NCBI GenBank assembly: GCA_045613765.1
Contig: JAZLBO010000016.1
Location: forward strand, 1-64,000
From: RGIG4097 sp045613765
Lineage (GTDB): Bacteria; Bacillota; Clostridia; Christensenellales; CAG-917
Direction of reading: 5' to 3'
Length of the DNA stretch: 64,000 nt
The first letter of the stretch is position 1, and each line of letters starts with the position of its first letter. The notes below the pieces were generated by a model. The model did no database searches. It saw only the letters and a list, made by a program, of their open reading frames with translations, and had not been told where the DNA came from. A program made the position numbers and the translations under genes. Positions 43,796 through 52,388 of this stretch are shown piece after piece.

Positions 43796-45163
43796 ATGGA
43801 TAGAATAAAAATGCCCACACAACTTCCAGAAGAAAGAATTTGCAACTTCAAAGAAGTTGCACTTGGCTTTACAGAAACTCTTGCAATAGATGAGGCAACT
43901 CGTTGTCTTAATTGCAAAACTGCTCCTTGCACCAAAGGTTGTCCTGTTGGTGTTCAAATCCCTTTGTTTATATCAAAAGTCAAAGAAGGAGATTTTGAAG
44001 GTGCATACAAAGTCATTTCAATTGACAACAATCTTCCTGCAGTATGTGGCAGAGTTTGCCCCCAAGAAAACCAATGCGAAAAGCAATGTGTTAGACGTGA
44101 AAAACTTGGTGGATCTGTTGCCATTGGCAACCTTGAAAGATTTGTGGCAGATTACGCACTTAAAAAGGGTATAGATCCTGAAAAGCGTGATTCTAACCAA
44201 TTCAAAGTTGCAGTTGTAGGCAGTGGCCCTGCAGGTCTTACTTGCGCAAGTGACCTTGCAAAAGCAGGTGTTGACGTGACTGTATATGAGGCACTTCACT
44301 CTGCAGGTGGTGTCCTTGTTTACGGCATACCCGAGTTTAGACTTCCAAAAGTACTTGTTGAAAAGGAAATTGAAAAGTTGACAAAACTTGGTGTCAAGAT
44401 TGAAACAAACGTTGTCATTGGCAAGACGTTGTTCATTGATGAACTCCTTGAAGAAAATGATGCAGTTTTCATTGGCTCGGGTGCAGGACTTCCTATGTTC
44501 TTGGGTATCAAAGGTGAAAATCTCAATGGTGTTTATTCTGCCAACGAGTATTTGACCCGTGTCAACCTTATGAAAGCCTACGAAAGCGACTCATCAACAC
44601 CAATCTTGCGTGGCAAATCTGTTGTTGTAGTCGGTGCAGGCAACGTTGCAATGGATTCTGCAAGAACTGCACGCCGTATGGGTGCAGATGTGACAATCGT
44701 CTATAGACGAAGCAGAGCCGAAATGCCTGCAAGAGAAGAAGAAATCATCCACGCTGAAGAAGAAGGCGTCAAATTCAATCTTCTCACAAACCCCGTTGAA
44801 ATATTGGGTACAGACGGCAAAGTTTCATCAATGAAACTTGTCAAGATGGAACTTGGAGAGCCTGATGCAAGTGGTCGCAGACGCCCTATTGAAGTTGAGG
44901 GCAGTGAGCACACAATTCCTTGCGATCAAGTTATCGTAGCACTTGGCACATCTCCCAATCCTATCATCAAAAATAGTATGCCCAACCTTGAACTCACTCA
45001 AAGGGGTACAATCAAAGCAGACGAAGACGGCAGAACGTCAATTCCACGCTTGTATGCAGGTGGAGATGCCACAACAGGCGCAGCAACTGTCATTATGGCA
45101 ATGGGCGCAGGCAAAAAGTCTGCAAAAGCAATACTCAACCAATTGCAAATAGATGAAAAATAG
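43796..45163 (+). CDS. nfnB: NfnB, NADPH-dependent large subunit
   Basis: A 455-residue flavoprotein of the glutamate-synthase small-chain type. The N terminus has two [4Fe-4S] Cys groups (CLNCKTAPCTKGCPVG and CGRVCPQENQCEKQC). An FAD motif VVGSGPAGLTCASDLAKAG and an NADP motif VVVGAGNVAMDSARTARRMG follow. Next to nfnA it forms the bifurcating ferredoxin-NADP oxidoreductase; no glutamate synthase large chain is encoded here, which argues against gltD. Confidence 0.88.
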   Translation: MDRIKMPTQLPEERICNFKEVALGFTETLAIDEATRCLNCKTAPCTKGCPVGVQIPLFISKVKEGDFEGAYKVISIDNNLPAVCGRVCPQENQCEKQCVRREKLGGSVAIGNLERFVADYALKKGIDPEKRDSNQFKVAVVGSGPAGLTCASDLAKAGVDVTVYEALHSAGGVLVYGIPEFRLPKVLVEKEIEKLTKLGVKIETNVVIGKTLFIDELLEENDAVFIGSGAGLPMFLGIKGENLNGVYSANEYLTRVNLMKAYESDSSTPILRGKSVVVVGAGNVAMDSARTARRMGADVTIVYRRSRAEMPAREEEIIHAEEEGVKFNLLTNPVEILGTDGKVSSMKLVKMELGEPDASGRRRPIEVEGSEHTIPCDQVIVALGTSPNPIIKNSMPNLELTQRGTIKADEDGRTSIPRLYAGGDATTGAATVIMAMGAGKKSAKAILNQLQIDEK

Positions 45164-45171
45164 TATATAAT
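45143..45171 (+). promoter_or_regulatory. Promoter of obg
   Basis: TTGCAA, 17 bases, TATAAT; the -35 lies inside the end of nfnB. The leader contains CTTTTGT-AAC-ACAAAAG just after the -10. Confidence 0.75.
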
Positions 45172-45202
45172 CTTTTGTAACACAAAAGAATTAGGTAGAA
45201 TT

Positions 45203-46465
45203 ATGTTTCTTGATTATGTAAAAATTTTCATAAAAGCCGGCAACGGTGGCAACGGAGCAGTTTCTTTCCACAGAGAAAAGTACGTTCCCAACGGTGGCCC
45301 AGATGGTGGTGACGGTGGCAATGGTGGTGACATTATTTTTGTCGCAGACAAAGATATGAACACCCTCATTGATTTCAAGTTCAAAAAACACTTTAGAGCA
45401 GAAAACGGCACATCTGGTGCACCCAAGAATAGCACTGGCAAATGTGGTCAAAATCTTGTCATCAAAGTTCCCACAGGCACAGTCATCCGTGATACAAAGA
45501 CAGGCAACCTTATTGCAGACCTTTTTGAAGACGGAGAAGAAGTTGTTGTTCTCAAAGGTGGCAGAGGTGGCAAGGGTAATGCACGTTTTGCACACGCTCA
45601 ACGTCAAGCACCTTCATTTTCACAACTTGGCGAAGTGACAGATGAATATCAAATCACTCTCGAACTCAAGACAATCGCAGACGTAGGTCTTGTGGGTTTC
45701 CCCAATGTTGGAAAATCAACACTTCTTTCAATGCTCACATCTGCAAAACCCAAAATCGCCAACTATCACTTTACAACAATCAACCCCAACTTGGGTGTTG
45801 TGCAAATGTATGACGATTCATTTGTTATCGCAGATATCCCCGGACTTATCGAAGGCGCAAGTGACGGAGCAGGTCTTGGACACTATTTCCTTCGCCATAT
45901 CGAAAGAGTCCGTCTTATCGTACACGTCATTGACATAAGTGGCAGTGAAGGCAGAGATCCCCTTGAAGATTACAACAAGATCAATCAAGAACTTGAAGCA
46001 TATTCAGCAAAACTTGCATCACTTCCTCAAATTGTAGTATGCAACAAAGCAGACCTTCTTGAAGATCCCGAATATATCAACGAATTTTCAAAGAAAATCG
46101 GCAAAAAAGTGCATCTAATTACTGCAATTATTGGAGAAGGGCTCAAAGATCTTCTTACAGACATCAAAGAAATGGTTGATCAACTGCCTCCTCCCAGCCG
46201 TGAAGAAGTTGATGAATTCTTCACTCTTGAAGAAAAGACAGATCAAAAATACACCATTGAAAGATTGCCTGACGGCACATACTTTGTTGATGGTGGTCTT
46301 GTTGACTTCCTCATCCAAAACGTCACAATATCCGACCTTGATTCTTTCGCATTCTTCCAAAAGGTGCTCAAAGACCGTGGAGTTATGCATGACCTTCGAA
46401 AGATGGGCATCAAAGAAGGCGACACGGTGTCAATTGGGGATATTGAGTTTGAATGGTACGATTAA
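45203..46465 (+). CDS. obg: GTPase Obg
   Basis: A 420-residue ribosome-associated GTPase. The glycine-rich Obg fold (about 1-155; AGNGGNGAVSFHREKYVP), the G domain with G1 GFPNVGKSTLL, G3 DIPGL and G4 CNKADL, and the C-terminal OCT domain (from about 340) are all present. It works in 50S maturation and, in spore formers, in stress and sporulation signalling. Four repeat units begin immediately after its stop codon. Confidence 0.97.
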   Translation: MFLDYVKIFIKAGNGGNGAVSFHREKYVPNGGPDGGDGGNGGDIIFVADKDMNTLIDFKFKKHFRAENGTSGAPKNSTGKCGQNLVIKVPTGTVIRDTKTGNLIADLFEDGEEVVVLKGGRGGKGNARFAHAQRQAPSFSQLGEVTDEYQITLELKTIADVGLVGFPNVGKSTLLSMLTSAKPKIANYHFTTINPNLGVVQMYDDSFVIADIPGLIEGASDGAGLGHYFLRHIERVRLIVHVIDISGSEGRDPLEDYNKINQELEAYSAKLASLPQIVVCNKADLLEDPEYINEFSKKIGKKVHLITAIIGEGLKDLLTDIKEMVDQLPPPSREEVDEFFTLEEKTDQKYTIERLPDGTYFVDGGLVDFLIQNVTISDLDSFAFFQKVLKDRGVMHDLRKMGIKEGDTVSIGDIEFEWYD

Positions 46466-46590
46466 AAACTGCGCTATTTAGCGCCTGACTTCGGCAGATG
46501 CACCCACACGATTCTCACGTACGACAAGTACGCTGCGACCCGTGTAGGTTTTTCTTTCTCGTCATCCATCCAAATATCGCAGTTTTACAC
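46465..46590. repeat. Terminator-bearing repeat, unit 1
   Basis: Bounded by inverted repeats AAAACTGCG and CGCAGTTTT. Inside are hairpin GCGCTATTTAGCGC, hairpin CGTAC-GACAA-GTACG, and the terminator-like pairing CACACG/CGTGT followed by TTTTTCTTTCT. It doubles as the transcription stop for obg. Confidence 0.7.
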
Positions 46591-46630
46591 GTTTCTAAAT
46601 TGGCAGAGAGCAAACATATACCATATAAAT

Positions 46631-46754
46631 TTGCGCTATTTAGCGCCCGACTTTGTTAGATGTACTCACACGATTCTCACATACGACGAGTACGCTGCGA
46701 CCCGTGTGGGTTTTTCTTTCTCGTCATCCATCTAAATATCGCAGTTTTTACACG
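46631..46754. repeat. Terminator-bearing repeat, unit 2
   Basis: Same architecture as unit 1, with small changes in loops (GACGA instead of GACAA) and the CACACG/CGTGTG stem preserved. Confidence 0.7.
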
Positions 46755-46789
46755 TTGTTGAATAAGTTTACAGTGAAATCAAACAAAAT

Positions 46790-46955
46790 CTTGGCTATTT
46801 AGCGCCTGACTTTGGACGCGATTGACGGCAAAGCCGTAGCAATGCGCTATTCCGTCACTTCATTCCTTACAGATTCAAGTCCACTACGTCAGTACGCTGC
46901 GACCCGTGTGGGTTTTTCTTTCTCGTCATCCATCTAAATATCGCAGTTTTACACG
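46790..46955. repeat. Terminator-bearing repeat, unit 3 (diverged)
   Basis: Retains GCTATTTAGCGC at the left and GTACGCTGCGACCCGTGTGG at the right, but about 50 bases in the middle are replaced by an unrelated stretch with GACGGCAAAGCCGT. Confidence 0.65.
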
Positions 46956-46993
46956 TTTCTAAATCGGCAGAGAGCAAACATATACCATATAAA

Positions 46994-47112
46994 TTTGCGC
47001 TATTTAGCGCCCGACTTTGTTAGATGCAACTCACACGATTCTCACGTACGTCAGTACGCTGCGACCCGTGTTGGTTTTTCTTTCTCGTCATCCATCAAAA
47101 TAATCGCAGTTT
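46994..47112. repeat. Terminator-bearing repeat, unit 4
   Basis: Nearly identical to unit 2, including the preceding segment TTTCTAAAT...CATATACCATATAAATT, so units 2 and 4 arose by a larger tandem duplication of about 360 bases. Confidence 0.7.
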
Positions 47113-47180
47113 TTCGCAATACTTTTATCAAAGGATTTATATTAAATAATTTTCAAAATTTAACCAATTTTCTATAATAA

Positions 47181-47207
47181 AAAAACCACACTCTGTGTGG
47201 TTTTTAT
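47181..47207 (-). terminator. Bidirectional terminator of the MATE gene
   Basis: Stem AAACCACAC/GTGTGGTTT with flanking A and T runs on each side. On the minus strand it lies just past the MATE stop codon. Confidence 0.85.
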
Positions 47208-47215
47208 TTTTGCGT

Positions 47216-48664
47216 TTAGTTGGCGAGTTGTTCGTTTTCTATAGGTTGATTTTGCTCATTGTCAACTTGATCTTCTTCAACCGTGGTGTCCTCGTTGCTT
47301 TCTGCAAGGGACTCTTTTATTTCTTCCAGTAGCATTTGTTTCTTTGTGCGCTTTCTAAACACTGCATAGATGCTGATTGCAATGATGAAGACAACTGCTT
47401 CTGTAACCACGTATGAGATCCACACGCCGGGCATTTCCAAAAGGAAAGAGAACAGATATACAAAAGGTATGATAAGGATCAATCCTTTGAGCAGTGTAAT
47501 AATTTGTGAAGGCAATGGTTTTTCGATTGCCGCAAAATAACTTGAGAAGATGGCGTTGAAACTTGCAAAGATAGAGCCTGCAAAATAGATGATCAAGCCA
47601 AGTTCTGCAATGCGAGCGAGTTCTGCGATATTTTCACTGTTGAACACTGCAGTGATTTGCTTATTTAGGCAAGCAATAAGGATATAGATAAGGATAGATG
47701 CCACGCCACCTGTTGTGAGAGAATATCTCAAAAGGGTGTCTTTTGCTTTCAAATCCTTTCTTCCGTGTGCTTGACTGACCAATGGTTGTGCGCCACTTGC
47801 AACGCCTGTGTACATAGAAAGGACAACGAAGGCGATATTTGCCACAATGCCGTATGCCGACACACCAATGTTGCCTGCAAGGGACATAATGATGGCGTTG
47901 AAGACTATGACAACAAATCCACCCGAGAACTCTGTCACGAGAGAAGGCAAGCCCAATGCAGAAATCAAAAGGGCAGTCTTTGCTTTGATTTTGCTCTTTT
48001 CAAGTTTGACGGCATTTTTCTTTAGTATCCAATGGAAAGAAAGGATGATCAAACCAAGGACGGGAGAAACGCCTGTTGCCAAAACTGCGCCAAGCATACC
48101 CATGTTCAAGGGGTAGATGAGAATATAGTCAAAGACTATATTGAAAAGACTGCTTATGAGTGTTGCAAGCATAGAAAGACGGGGATTGCCGTCATTTCGT
48201 ACAAAGCAAGCGATTGTCGTTTGGAAAATAAATGCAGGGGCAAAGAAAAGGACAATCTGCAAATACAAGCGTGTCATTTCAAAGACGTCGCTATCCTTTG
48301 CGCCAAGCAATATTGCAAGGGGCTTTGATGCAAATGCACCAAGCAACACAAATATTGCAGAGAAGATTGTGCCAAGAAGAAGGGATGTGGCAAAAATATT
48401 GTTGGCTTCTTTTTGTTCGCCTGCAGCCTTTGCCACTGCGTACTTTATGCCCCCACCAACGCCAAAGAGCATTGCAATACCTTGTATAAAACTGAACACA
48501 GGCACTGCAAGATTGAGAGCAGTAAGCCCCAGTGCGCCCACACCATTTGAAACAAAAAACGTGTCTGCCAAAACATAGCAAGAAATACCCAACATACCAA
48601 GCACGTTGAGTGAAACATATTTTGCAAATGGTTTGAGATAAGGACGATTCTTCTTCATAGTCAT
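47216..48664 (-). CDS. MATE family efflux transporter
   Basis: A protein of about 482 residues with twelve predicted transmembrane helices in two halves and an acidic cytoplasmic tail, the MATE multidrug/Na+ or H+ antiporter layout. I chose the ATG at 48664 (MTMKKNRPYLKPFAKYVSL) because the longer frame to 48715 would read through an attenuator-like hairpin. The substrate is not predictable. A promoter, a small upstream reading frame and two hairpins precede it. Confidence 0.88.
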   Translation of the reverse strand: MTMKKNRPYLKPFAKYVSLNVLGMLGISCYVLADTFFVSNGVGALGLTALNLAVPVFSFIQGIAMLFGVGGGIKYAVAKAAGEQKEANNIFATSLLLGTIFSAIFVLLGAFASKPLAILLGAKDSDVFEMTRLYLQIVLFFAPAFIFQTTIACFVRNDGNPRLSMLATLISSLFNIVFDYILIYPLNMGMLGAVLATGVSPVLGLIILSFHWILKKNAVKLEKSKIKAKTALLISALGLPSLVTEFSGGFVVIVFNAIIMSLAGNIGVSAYGIVANIAFVVLSMYTGVASGAQPLVSQAHGRKDLKAKDTLLRYSLTTGGVASILIYILIACLNKQITAVFNSENIAELARIAELGLIIYFAGSIFASFNAIFSSYFAAIEKPLPSQIITLLKGLILIIPFVYLFSFLLEMPGVWISYVVTEAVVFIIAISIYAVFRKRTKKQMLLEEIKESLAESNEDTTVEEDQVDNEQNQPIENEQLAN

Positions 48665-48720
48665 AAAAAAGGCACTATGCTCACAATATGCCGAGTCAGT
48701 GCCAAATTTCACCATCTGGT
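48664..48720 (-). promoter_or_regulatory. Probable attenuator in the MATE leader
   Basis: On the minus strand, hairpin TTTCACC/GGTGAAA is followed by GGCACT/AGTGCC (with an inner CTC/GAG) and then six T residues directly before the start codon. The upstream reading frame's stop codon overlaps the second stem. This is the layout of ribosome-mediated attenuation. Confidence 0.5.
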
Positions 48721-48743
48721 GAAAAAGATATTATATTTTGCAT
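48696..48743 (-). CDS. Possible leader peptide of the MATE gene
   Basis: Encodes MQNIISFSPDGEIWH. Its ATG lies five bases after the -10 box, so it would be leaderless, and its TGA stop overlaps the first arm of the terminator hairpin GGCACT. Confidence 0.45.
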   Translation of the reverse strand: MQNIISFSPDGEIWH

Positions 48744-48748
48744 AATGG

Positions 48749-48777
48749 ATAGTACACTTTTTGTTTGATAAAGTCAA
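48749..48777 (-). promoter_or_regulatory. Promoter of the MATE transcript
   Basis: On the minus strand TTGACT, 17 bases, TACTAT. Confidence 0.7.
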
Positions 48778-48813
48778 GCAAAAGCCCAACCCAACTGCAA
48801 ATACGTCAAAATT

Positions 48814-49488
48814 TTACAAGATCTTTTTGATTTCATCAAGTTTCTTTACAGTGTATGAAGACGTGATGCCTTGTGGCAAACTTTCGCCACGTCTGTCAAG
48901 CCAAATGGTCTTGATGCCGTATGTTTCCCCACCTTTGATGTCTGCAGTAGGGGAGTCGCCAATGAGCATAACTTCATCTTTTGACACGGTTAGATTGCTG
49001 AAACAGTAGTCAAAGAACTCTTTGCTTGGTTTTTCTGCGCCAACTTTTTCGGATATAAAATAACCGTCAAAATACTTGTCAAATCCTGCATTTTTAAGCC
49101 TTGAAATCTGTTGATCGTATGTGGCGTTGCTTGTTGCATAGATTTTGTATTTTTGTGACAAATATTGAAGCAGATCTTCTGCACCATCAATGGTCACTGC
49201 ATACTTGTGGAGATAGTGTTTGAAACGGTTTTCCATATCTATGCCGTCATACTTGATGCCTATGCCTGCAAGAACGGTTGCCCAACGAATTTTGAAAAGT
49301 TGTTCCTTTGTGATGATTTTCTTTTCAAGACAGTGCCAAAGTGAGAGATTTATTCTCTCAAAAGTGGCAAACATATCATCATCAAAAGGCAAGTCACAAT
49401 CTTCAAAAGCAGACTTCATAGACAAGTATGCGCACCTGTCAAAATCTAAAAGAGTATTGTCAATGTCAATGAATATTGTTGTTGTCAT
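48814..49488 (-). CDS. HAD-superfamily hydrolase (YjjG-like)
   Basis: A 224-residue HAD phosphatase. Motif I is FIDIDNTLLDF (residues 5-15), motif II is in IYATSNATYD, and motifs III/IV are the Lys in AEKPSKEFF and GDSPTADIKGG. This subgroup includes pyrimidine 5'-nucleotidases (YjjG/YfnB). ATG 49488 is taken because it starts the conserved motif; a minus-strand TATAAT is centred near 49520. Confidence 0.88.
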   Translation of the reverse strand: MTTTIFIDIDNTLLDFDRCAYLSMKSAFEDCDLPFDDDMFATFERINLSLWHCLEKKIITKEQLFKIRWATVLAGIGIKYDGIDMENRFKHYLHKYAVTIDGAEDLLQYLSQKYKIYATSNATYDQQISRLKNAGFDKYFDGYFISEKVGAEKPSKEFFDYCFSNLTVSKDEVMLIGDSPTADIKGGETYGIKTIWLDRRGESLPQGITSSYTVKKLDEIKKIL

Positions 49489-49663
49489 AATCCACATTTC
49501 CAAATTTATTGCATAAATTATACCACAATTATTCAAGATAGTAAACCTTGAAAATGCATTTCTCGTCTTTTGTCAAAATCAGTTTAATCTGGCAATTTCA
49601 CAAATTTTATATGTAACGTTTGTTGAACGGTCAAAACTTTGTGTCCCAATAACACTTAAACTC

Positions 49664-49692
49664 TTGAAATATCCATGCATTTAGTGTATAAT
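49664..49692 (+). promoter_or_regulatory. Promoter of the XRE membrane regulator
   Basis: TTGAAA, 17 bases, TATAAT. The leader (about 55 bases) contains AGGATTTA-ATGA-AATAAATCCT. Confidence 0.75.
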
Positions 49693-49754
49693 GTCTTAAA
49701 TCGCAGGATTTAATGAAATAAATCCTATACTTGAAAGGTAAATCATCATCAAGT

Positions 49755-50561
49755 ATGTATGCGTGGAGGCAAAGGTTGGAAAATAAGTCAATAGGCAAAT
49801 TTATATCCACATTGAGAAAGGCAAGTGGTATGACACAAAAGGATCTTGGGGACAAACTTTTTGTTTCTGACAAGACCATAAGCAGGTGGGAGAGAGAAGA
49901 TTCTGCACCTGAAATATCGCTGTTGCCTGCAATCGCTGAAGTGTTTGGAATAACCGTAGATGAACTTCTTCATGGCGAGCGCAACATCTTTGATGTTGAA
50001 GAAAAGGTTGAAGCAATTGAACCCAAGGAAGAAATCAAACCTCAAATCAAATCAAAGACAAGTGCCGTCAACAAGCCTTTGCTCATCAAACTCCTTGCAA
50101 TCTTTGGATGTATTTTGATTTTGCTCAGTGTTGGACTTGCTGTTGTCAACAATGTTGAGTTTACAACCAACGAAAGATACAGCACTTTTGCCGATCTTAA
50201 ACAAACCGTTGAAGACGACTACGATCAATGGGTTGAAACAAATTACGGCTCTGCCAATGTTGAACTCAATAACATAAATAGGGAATATAAAGTCCAAGAA
50301 ACAATCTACATACCCACTGCAACCCAAGGGGAACAATATATTGAGTATTACTATCACAAGGACCATTATAAAAAAGTCTATATCGTCAGAGAAGATAAAA
50401 CGTACGAGTATATAGCAGTCCGTGTGGGCAGTGACGGAGTCAAGTCGGCAAACATAGCACTCTGGACACTCCTCGGCATTAGTGTTATCCTTCCTGTCGT
50501 GTTGTACTTCGTCTTGGCAAACAAAAAGAAACCTACAACCGATCCCAATCCAGAAAACTAA
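49755..50561 (+). CDS. XRE-family regulator with a membrane domain
   Basis: A 268-residue protein: helix-turn-helix of the Cro/CI type (about 13-67; MTQKDLGDKLFVSDKTISRWERE), a linker, a transmembrane helix (about 105-122), an extracytoplasmic domain and a second helix near the C terminus (about 232-253). It may sense an envelope or external signal. ATG 49755 is preferred to a TTG eight codons earlier. It is followed by a terminator. Confidence 0.8.
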   Translation: MYAWRQRLENKSIGKFISTLRKASGMTQKDLGDKLFVSDKTISRWEREDSAPEISLLPAIAEVFGITVDELLHGERNIFDVEEKVEAIEPKEEIKPQIKSKTSAVNKPLLIKLLAIFGCILILLSVGLAVVNNVEFTTNERYSTFADLKQTVEDDYDQWVETNYGSANVELNNINREYKVQETIYIPTATQGEQYIEYYYHKDHYKKVYIVREDKTYEYIAVRVGSDGVKSANIALWTLLGISVILPVVLYFVLANKKKPTTDPNPEN

Positions 50562-50596
50562 TCCAACAAACAAATATAACCTAATACATCAACCCC

Positions 50597-50624
50597 AAGC
50601 CCTTGCACTCAAGGGCTTTTTTAT
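50597..50624 (+). terminator. Terminator of the XRE membrane regulator gene
   Basis: Stem AAGCCCTTG/CAAGGGCTT, loop CACT, followed by T residues. Confidence 0.9.
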
Positions 50625-50641
50625 TTCTCATATTCAAATTA

Positions 50642-50693
50642 GATAGCACAAAGTCCCAAGAAAAAGAAAAACACCGAGAAACTCGGTGCTTTG
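50642..50693 (-). terminator. Minus-strand terminator within a repeat copy
   Basis: On the minus strand ACCGAG-TTT-CTCGGT followed by TTTTTCTTTTT. The surrounding AGCACAAAGTCCC segment matches the copies downstream of tRNA-Leu at 51648 and 51818. It ends the XRE/zinc-ribbon gene transcript. Confidence 0.7.
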
Positions 50694-50777
50694 AATGTAA
50701 ATACCTATTTTGATACAATTTGCGTACAGTTTACCTCAAATGCGTACAATTAAACTCACCGATAAATTGGAATTTGA

Positions 50778-51431
50778 TTATCTTTTCTTATAAATCACGA
50801 GCTCGGGGTTCTCACCGTTTTCCTCATACGTGCATACGAGAAGGAAATCCATGTTGGCGACAATTCCATAGCATTTTGGTTCTCCCTCGAGCTGACTGCC
50901 AAGATAGGTCTGCTTATCGTCAAGGAATTTTACTTTTTCTCCGTTTGGAAGTGTGTATTCCATATTGACAAATTCACCGGGCAGCACGTTTAAATTCTCT
51001 ACTTTCGGCAATCCCTCGATATGCAAAAGTGTGTTGAATTCGTTTACCAGCTGCTCTTTGAATTCTTCGAGCTTTTCTTTTCCACCGATTTCGGCATATC
51101 GCTTCCAAATATCGAGAGTGTATTCACCGTCGGAATAGCACCATTTGCAGTATTCCTCATTGAAATTGCCATCTGTTTCTTTACTGATATTACAGTCCTC
51201 AAGAGGCATACCACAACACTCACAAACAAGTTCTCTCGGAGATCCAAGGAGCGTGTTGATAGACACATTAAACAACTGTGAAAGAAGCTTGAGAGTATCT
51301 ATGTTCGGTATAGTTTCTCCGTTTTCCCATCGAGACACTGCCTGCCTTGTCACGAATATCTTTTCTGCAAGTTCCTCTTGTGAGAGTCCTTTTTTCGTTC
51401 TTAATTCGTAGAGTATATCTTTCGTTTCCAT
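50778..51431 (-). CDS. XRE-family regulator with zinc ribbon
   Basis: A 217-residue protein: Cro/CI-type helix-turn-helix (about 13-65; LSQEELAEKIFVTRQAVSRWENG), a zinc-ribbon-like domain with CECCGMPLEDC and CKWC, and a C-terminal domain of about 85 residues of unknown role. The AAGGCGGTG site precedes the ATG. Its base composition and codon use (more GAG, CTC and TTC) differ from neighbouring genes, suggesting recent transfer. Confidence 0.82.
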   Translation of the reverse strand: METKDILYELRTKKGLSQEELAEKIFVTRQAVSRWENGETIPNIDTLKLLSQLFNVSINTLLGSPRELVCECCGMPLEDCNISKETDGNFNEEYCKWCYSDGEYTLDIWKRYAEIGGKEKLEEFKEQLVNEFNTLLHIEGLPKVENLNVLPGEFVNMEYTLPNGEKVKFLDDKQTYLGSQLEGEPKCYGIVANMDFLLVCTYEENGENPELVIYKKR

Positions 51432-51439
51432 AAAATCAC

Positions 51440-51600
51440 CGCCTTATATTTTATGGTTATAATTTAACATAGGAGGTCGTAGTTGACAAGCAACTCGCCG
51501 TTGCTATCTGATTATCAAATCCTTATTTATGTTCGTTTTATTAAAGCATAAAAATCACATTTTCCCACGCGTTCACCTACTGTATAACCAAAAACTTTTG
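51440..51600. other. Gene-free stretch upstream of the XRE/zinc-ribbon gene
   Basis: It contains the likely minus-strand promoter region near 51450-51480 and an AT-rich spacer. No gene is seen. Repeats begin at about 51610. Confidence 0.4.
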
Positions 51601-51611
51601 TTCCGTGGATA

Positions 51612-51719
51612 CACCTAACACGTATGGGTTCACACGCAAAGCGTGGTGCGATAGCACAAAGTCCCGAGATAAAAGAAAAACACCGAGAAAACTCGGTGTA
51701 ATGGTGCAGTCGAAGGGCT
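51612..51719. repeat. tRNA-tail repeat downstream of tRNA-Leu, outer copy
   Basis: Reading the minus strand: the last 14 or so bases of tRNA-Leu (CCCTTCGACTGCACCA), an ACCGAG/CTCGGT terminator, hairpins GTGCTATCGCAC and CACGCTTTGCGTG, then GAACCCATACGTG, an inverted copy of the tRNA T-arm sequence. It matches the unit adjoining the real tRNA. Confidence 0.75.
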
Positions 51720-51785
51720 TGTAGCAAACGTAGTGAGCGTAATAGCGAGAACGGTATGCTCGCATACGTAAGGTCGAGCGCCAGC
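51720..51785. repeat. Linker of the tRNA-tail repeat
   Basis: On the minus strand it contains GGCTGGCGCTCGACCTTA and CTCGCTATTACGC, which resemble GGCTGACGCTCGGCTTTA and CCTTGCTATTACACG after tRNA-Lys at about 52331-52390. The linker is therefore a shared element, not random sequence. Confidence 0.6.
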
Positions 51786-51871
51786 CATACACGTATGGGT
51801 TCACACGCGTAGCGTGGTGCGAAAGCACAAAGTCCCGAGATAAAAGAAAAACACCGAGAAACTCGGTGCTT
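51786..51871 (-). terminator. Terminator and repeat unit directly after tRNA-Leu (TAG)
   Basis: On the minus strand AGCACCGAG-TTT-CTCGGTGTTTTTCTTT (about 51848-51871), then hairpins GTGCTTTCGCAC and CACGCTACGCGTG. The loops differ from the outer copy while the stems are preserved. Confidence 0.8.
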
Positions 51872-51954
51872 TGGTGCAGTCGAAGGGACTTGAACCCATA
51901 CGGTCACCCACTGGAACCTAAATCCAGCGCGTCTGCCAATTTCGCCACGACTGC
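51872..51954 (-). tRNA. tRNA-Leu (TAG)
   Basis: An 83-base class II tRNA on the minus strand: acceptor GCAGTCG/CGACTGC, anticodon stem CTGGA/TCCAG with loop TTTAGGT (TAG), T-arm ATGGGTTCAAGTCCC and encoded CCA. Confidence 0.95.
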
Positions 51955-52087
51955 GTTTATTTGCATTGATAATTATAGCATAATACCAAAAAAAGTAAAG
52001 TCAATAGCATATTTCAAGAAAATTTTTAGAAATTTTGTAAAAATAGTTGCATTTTTCTAATTTCAGTGATATAGTTATCAATGCTGT

Positions 52088-52162
52088 GCGGGAGTGACTC
52101 AGTGGTAGAGTGTCACCTTGCCAAGGTGAAAGTCGCGGGTCCGAATCCCGTCTCCCGCTCCA
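52088..52162 (+). tRNA. tRNA-Gly (GCC), second copy
   Basis: Identical over all 75 bases to the tRNA at 8653-8727. It is followed after 17 bases by tRNA-Lys. Confidence 0.96.
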
Positions 52163-52179
52163 CAGACCCATAAAATTGT

Positions 52180-52255
52180 GCGTCCTTAGCTCAGCTGGTA
52201 GAGCAACTGACTCTTAATCAGTGGGTCCCGGGTTCGAATCCCTGAGGACGCACCA
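52180..52255 (+). tRNA. tRNA-Lys (CTT)
   Basis: A 76-base tRNA with acceptor GCGTCCT/AGGACGC, anticodon stem ACTGA/TCAGT with loop CTCTTAA (CTT), T stem CCGGG-type arm and encoded CCA. Confidence 0.95.
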
Positions 52256-52256
52256 A

Positions 52257-52283
52257 AAGCCACCGAAGTATCGGTGGTTTTTT
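52257..52283 (+). terminator. Terminator after tRNA-Lys
   Basis: Stem CCACCGA/TCGGTGG with a short loop and six T residues. Confidence 0.9.
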
Positions 52284-52388
52284 CTTTATCCCAGGTCTTT
52301 ATGCTGTCGCATTTTGCTGCGCAATCGAACCCGGGTGTCCCGGCTGACGCTCGGCTTTATTGAACAAGTTCATCGCCTTGCTATTACA
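52284..52388. repeat. Post-tRNA repeat element, first copy
   Basis: CTTTATCCCAGGTCTTTATGC, hairpin-forming TCGCATTTTGCTGCGCA, TCGAACCCGGGT (an inverted copy of the tRNA-Lys T arm) and GGCTGACGCTCGG. It is related base-for-base to the tRNA-Leu unit at 51612-51785. Confidence 0.7.

Noticed and set aside
42967..45163. PyrK and glutamate synthase small chain
   Set aside because: No pyrD or gltB is adjacent, and the tight pair of these two families is characteristic of NfnAB.
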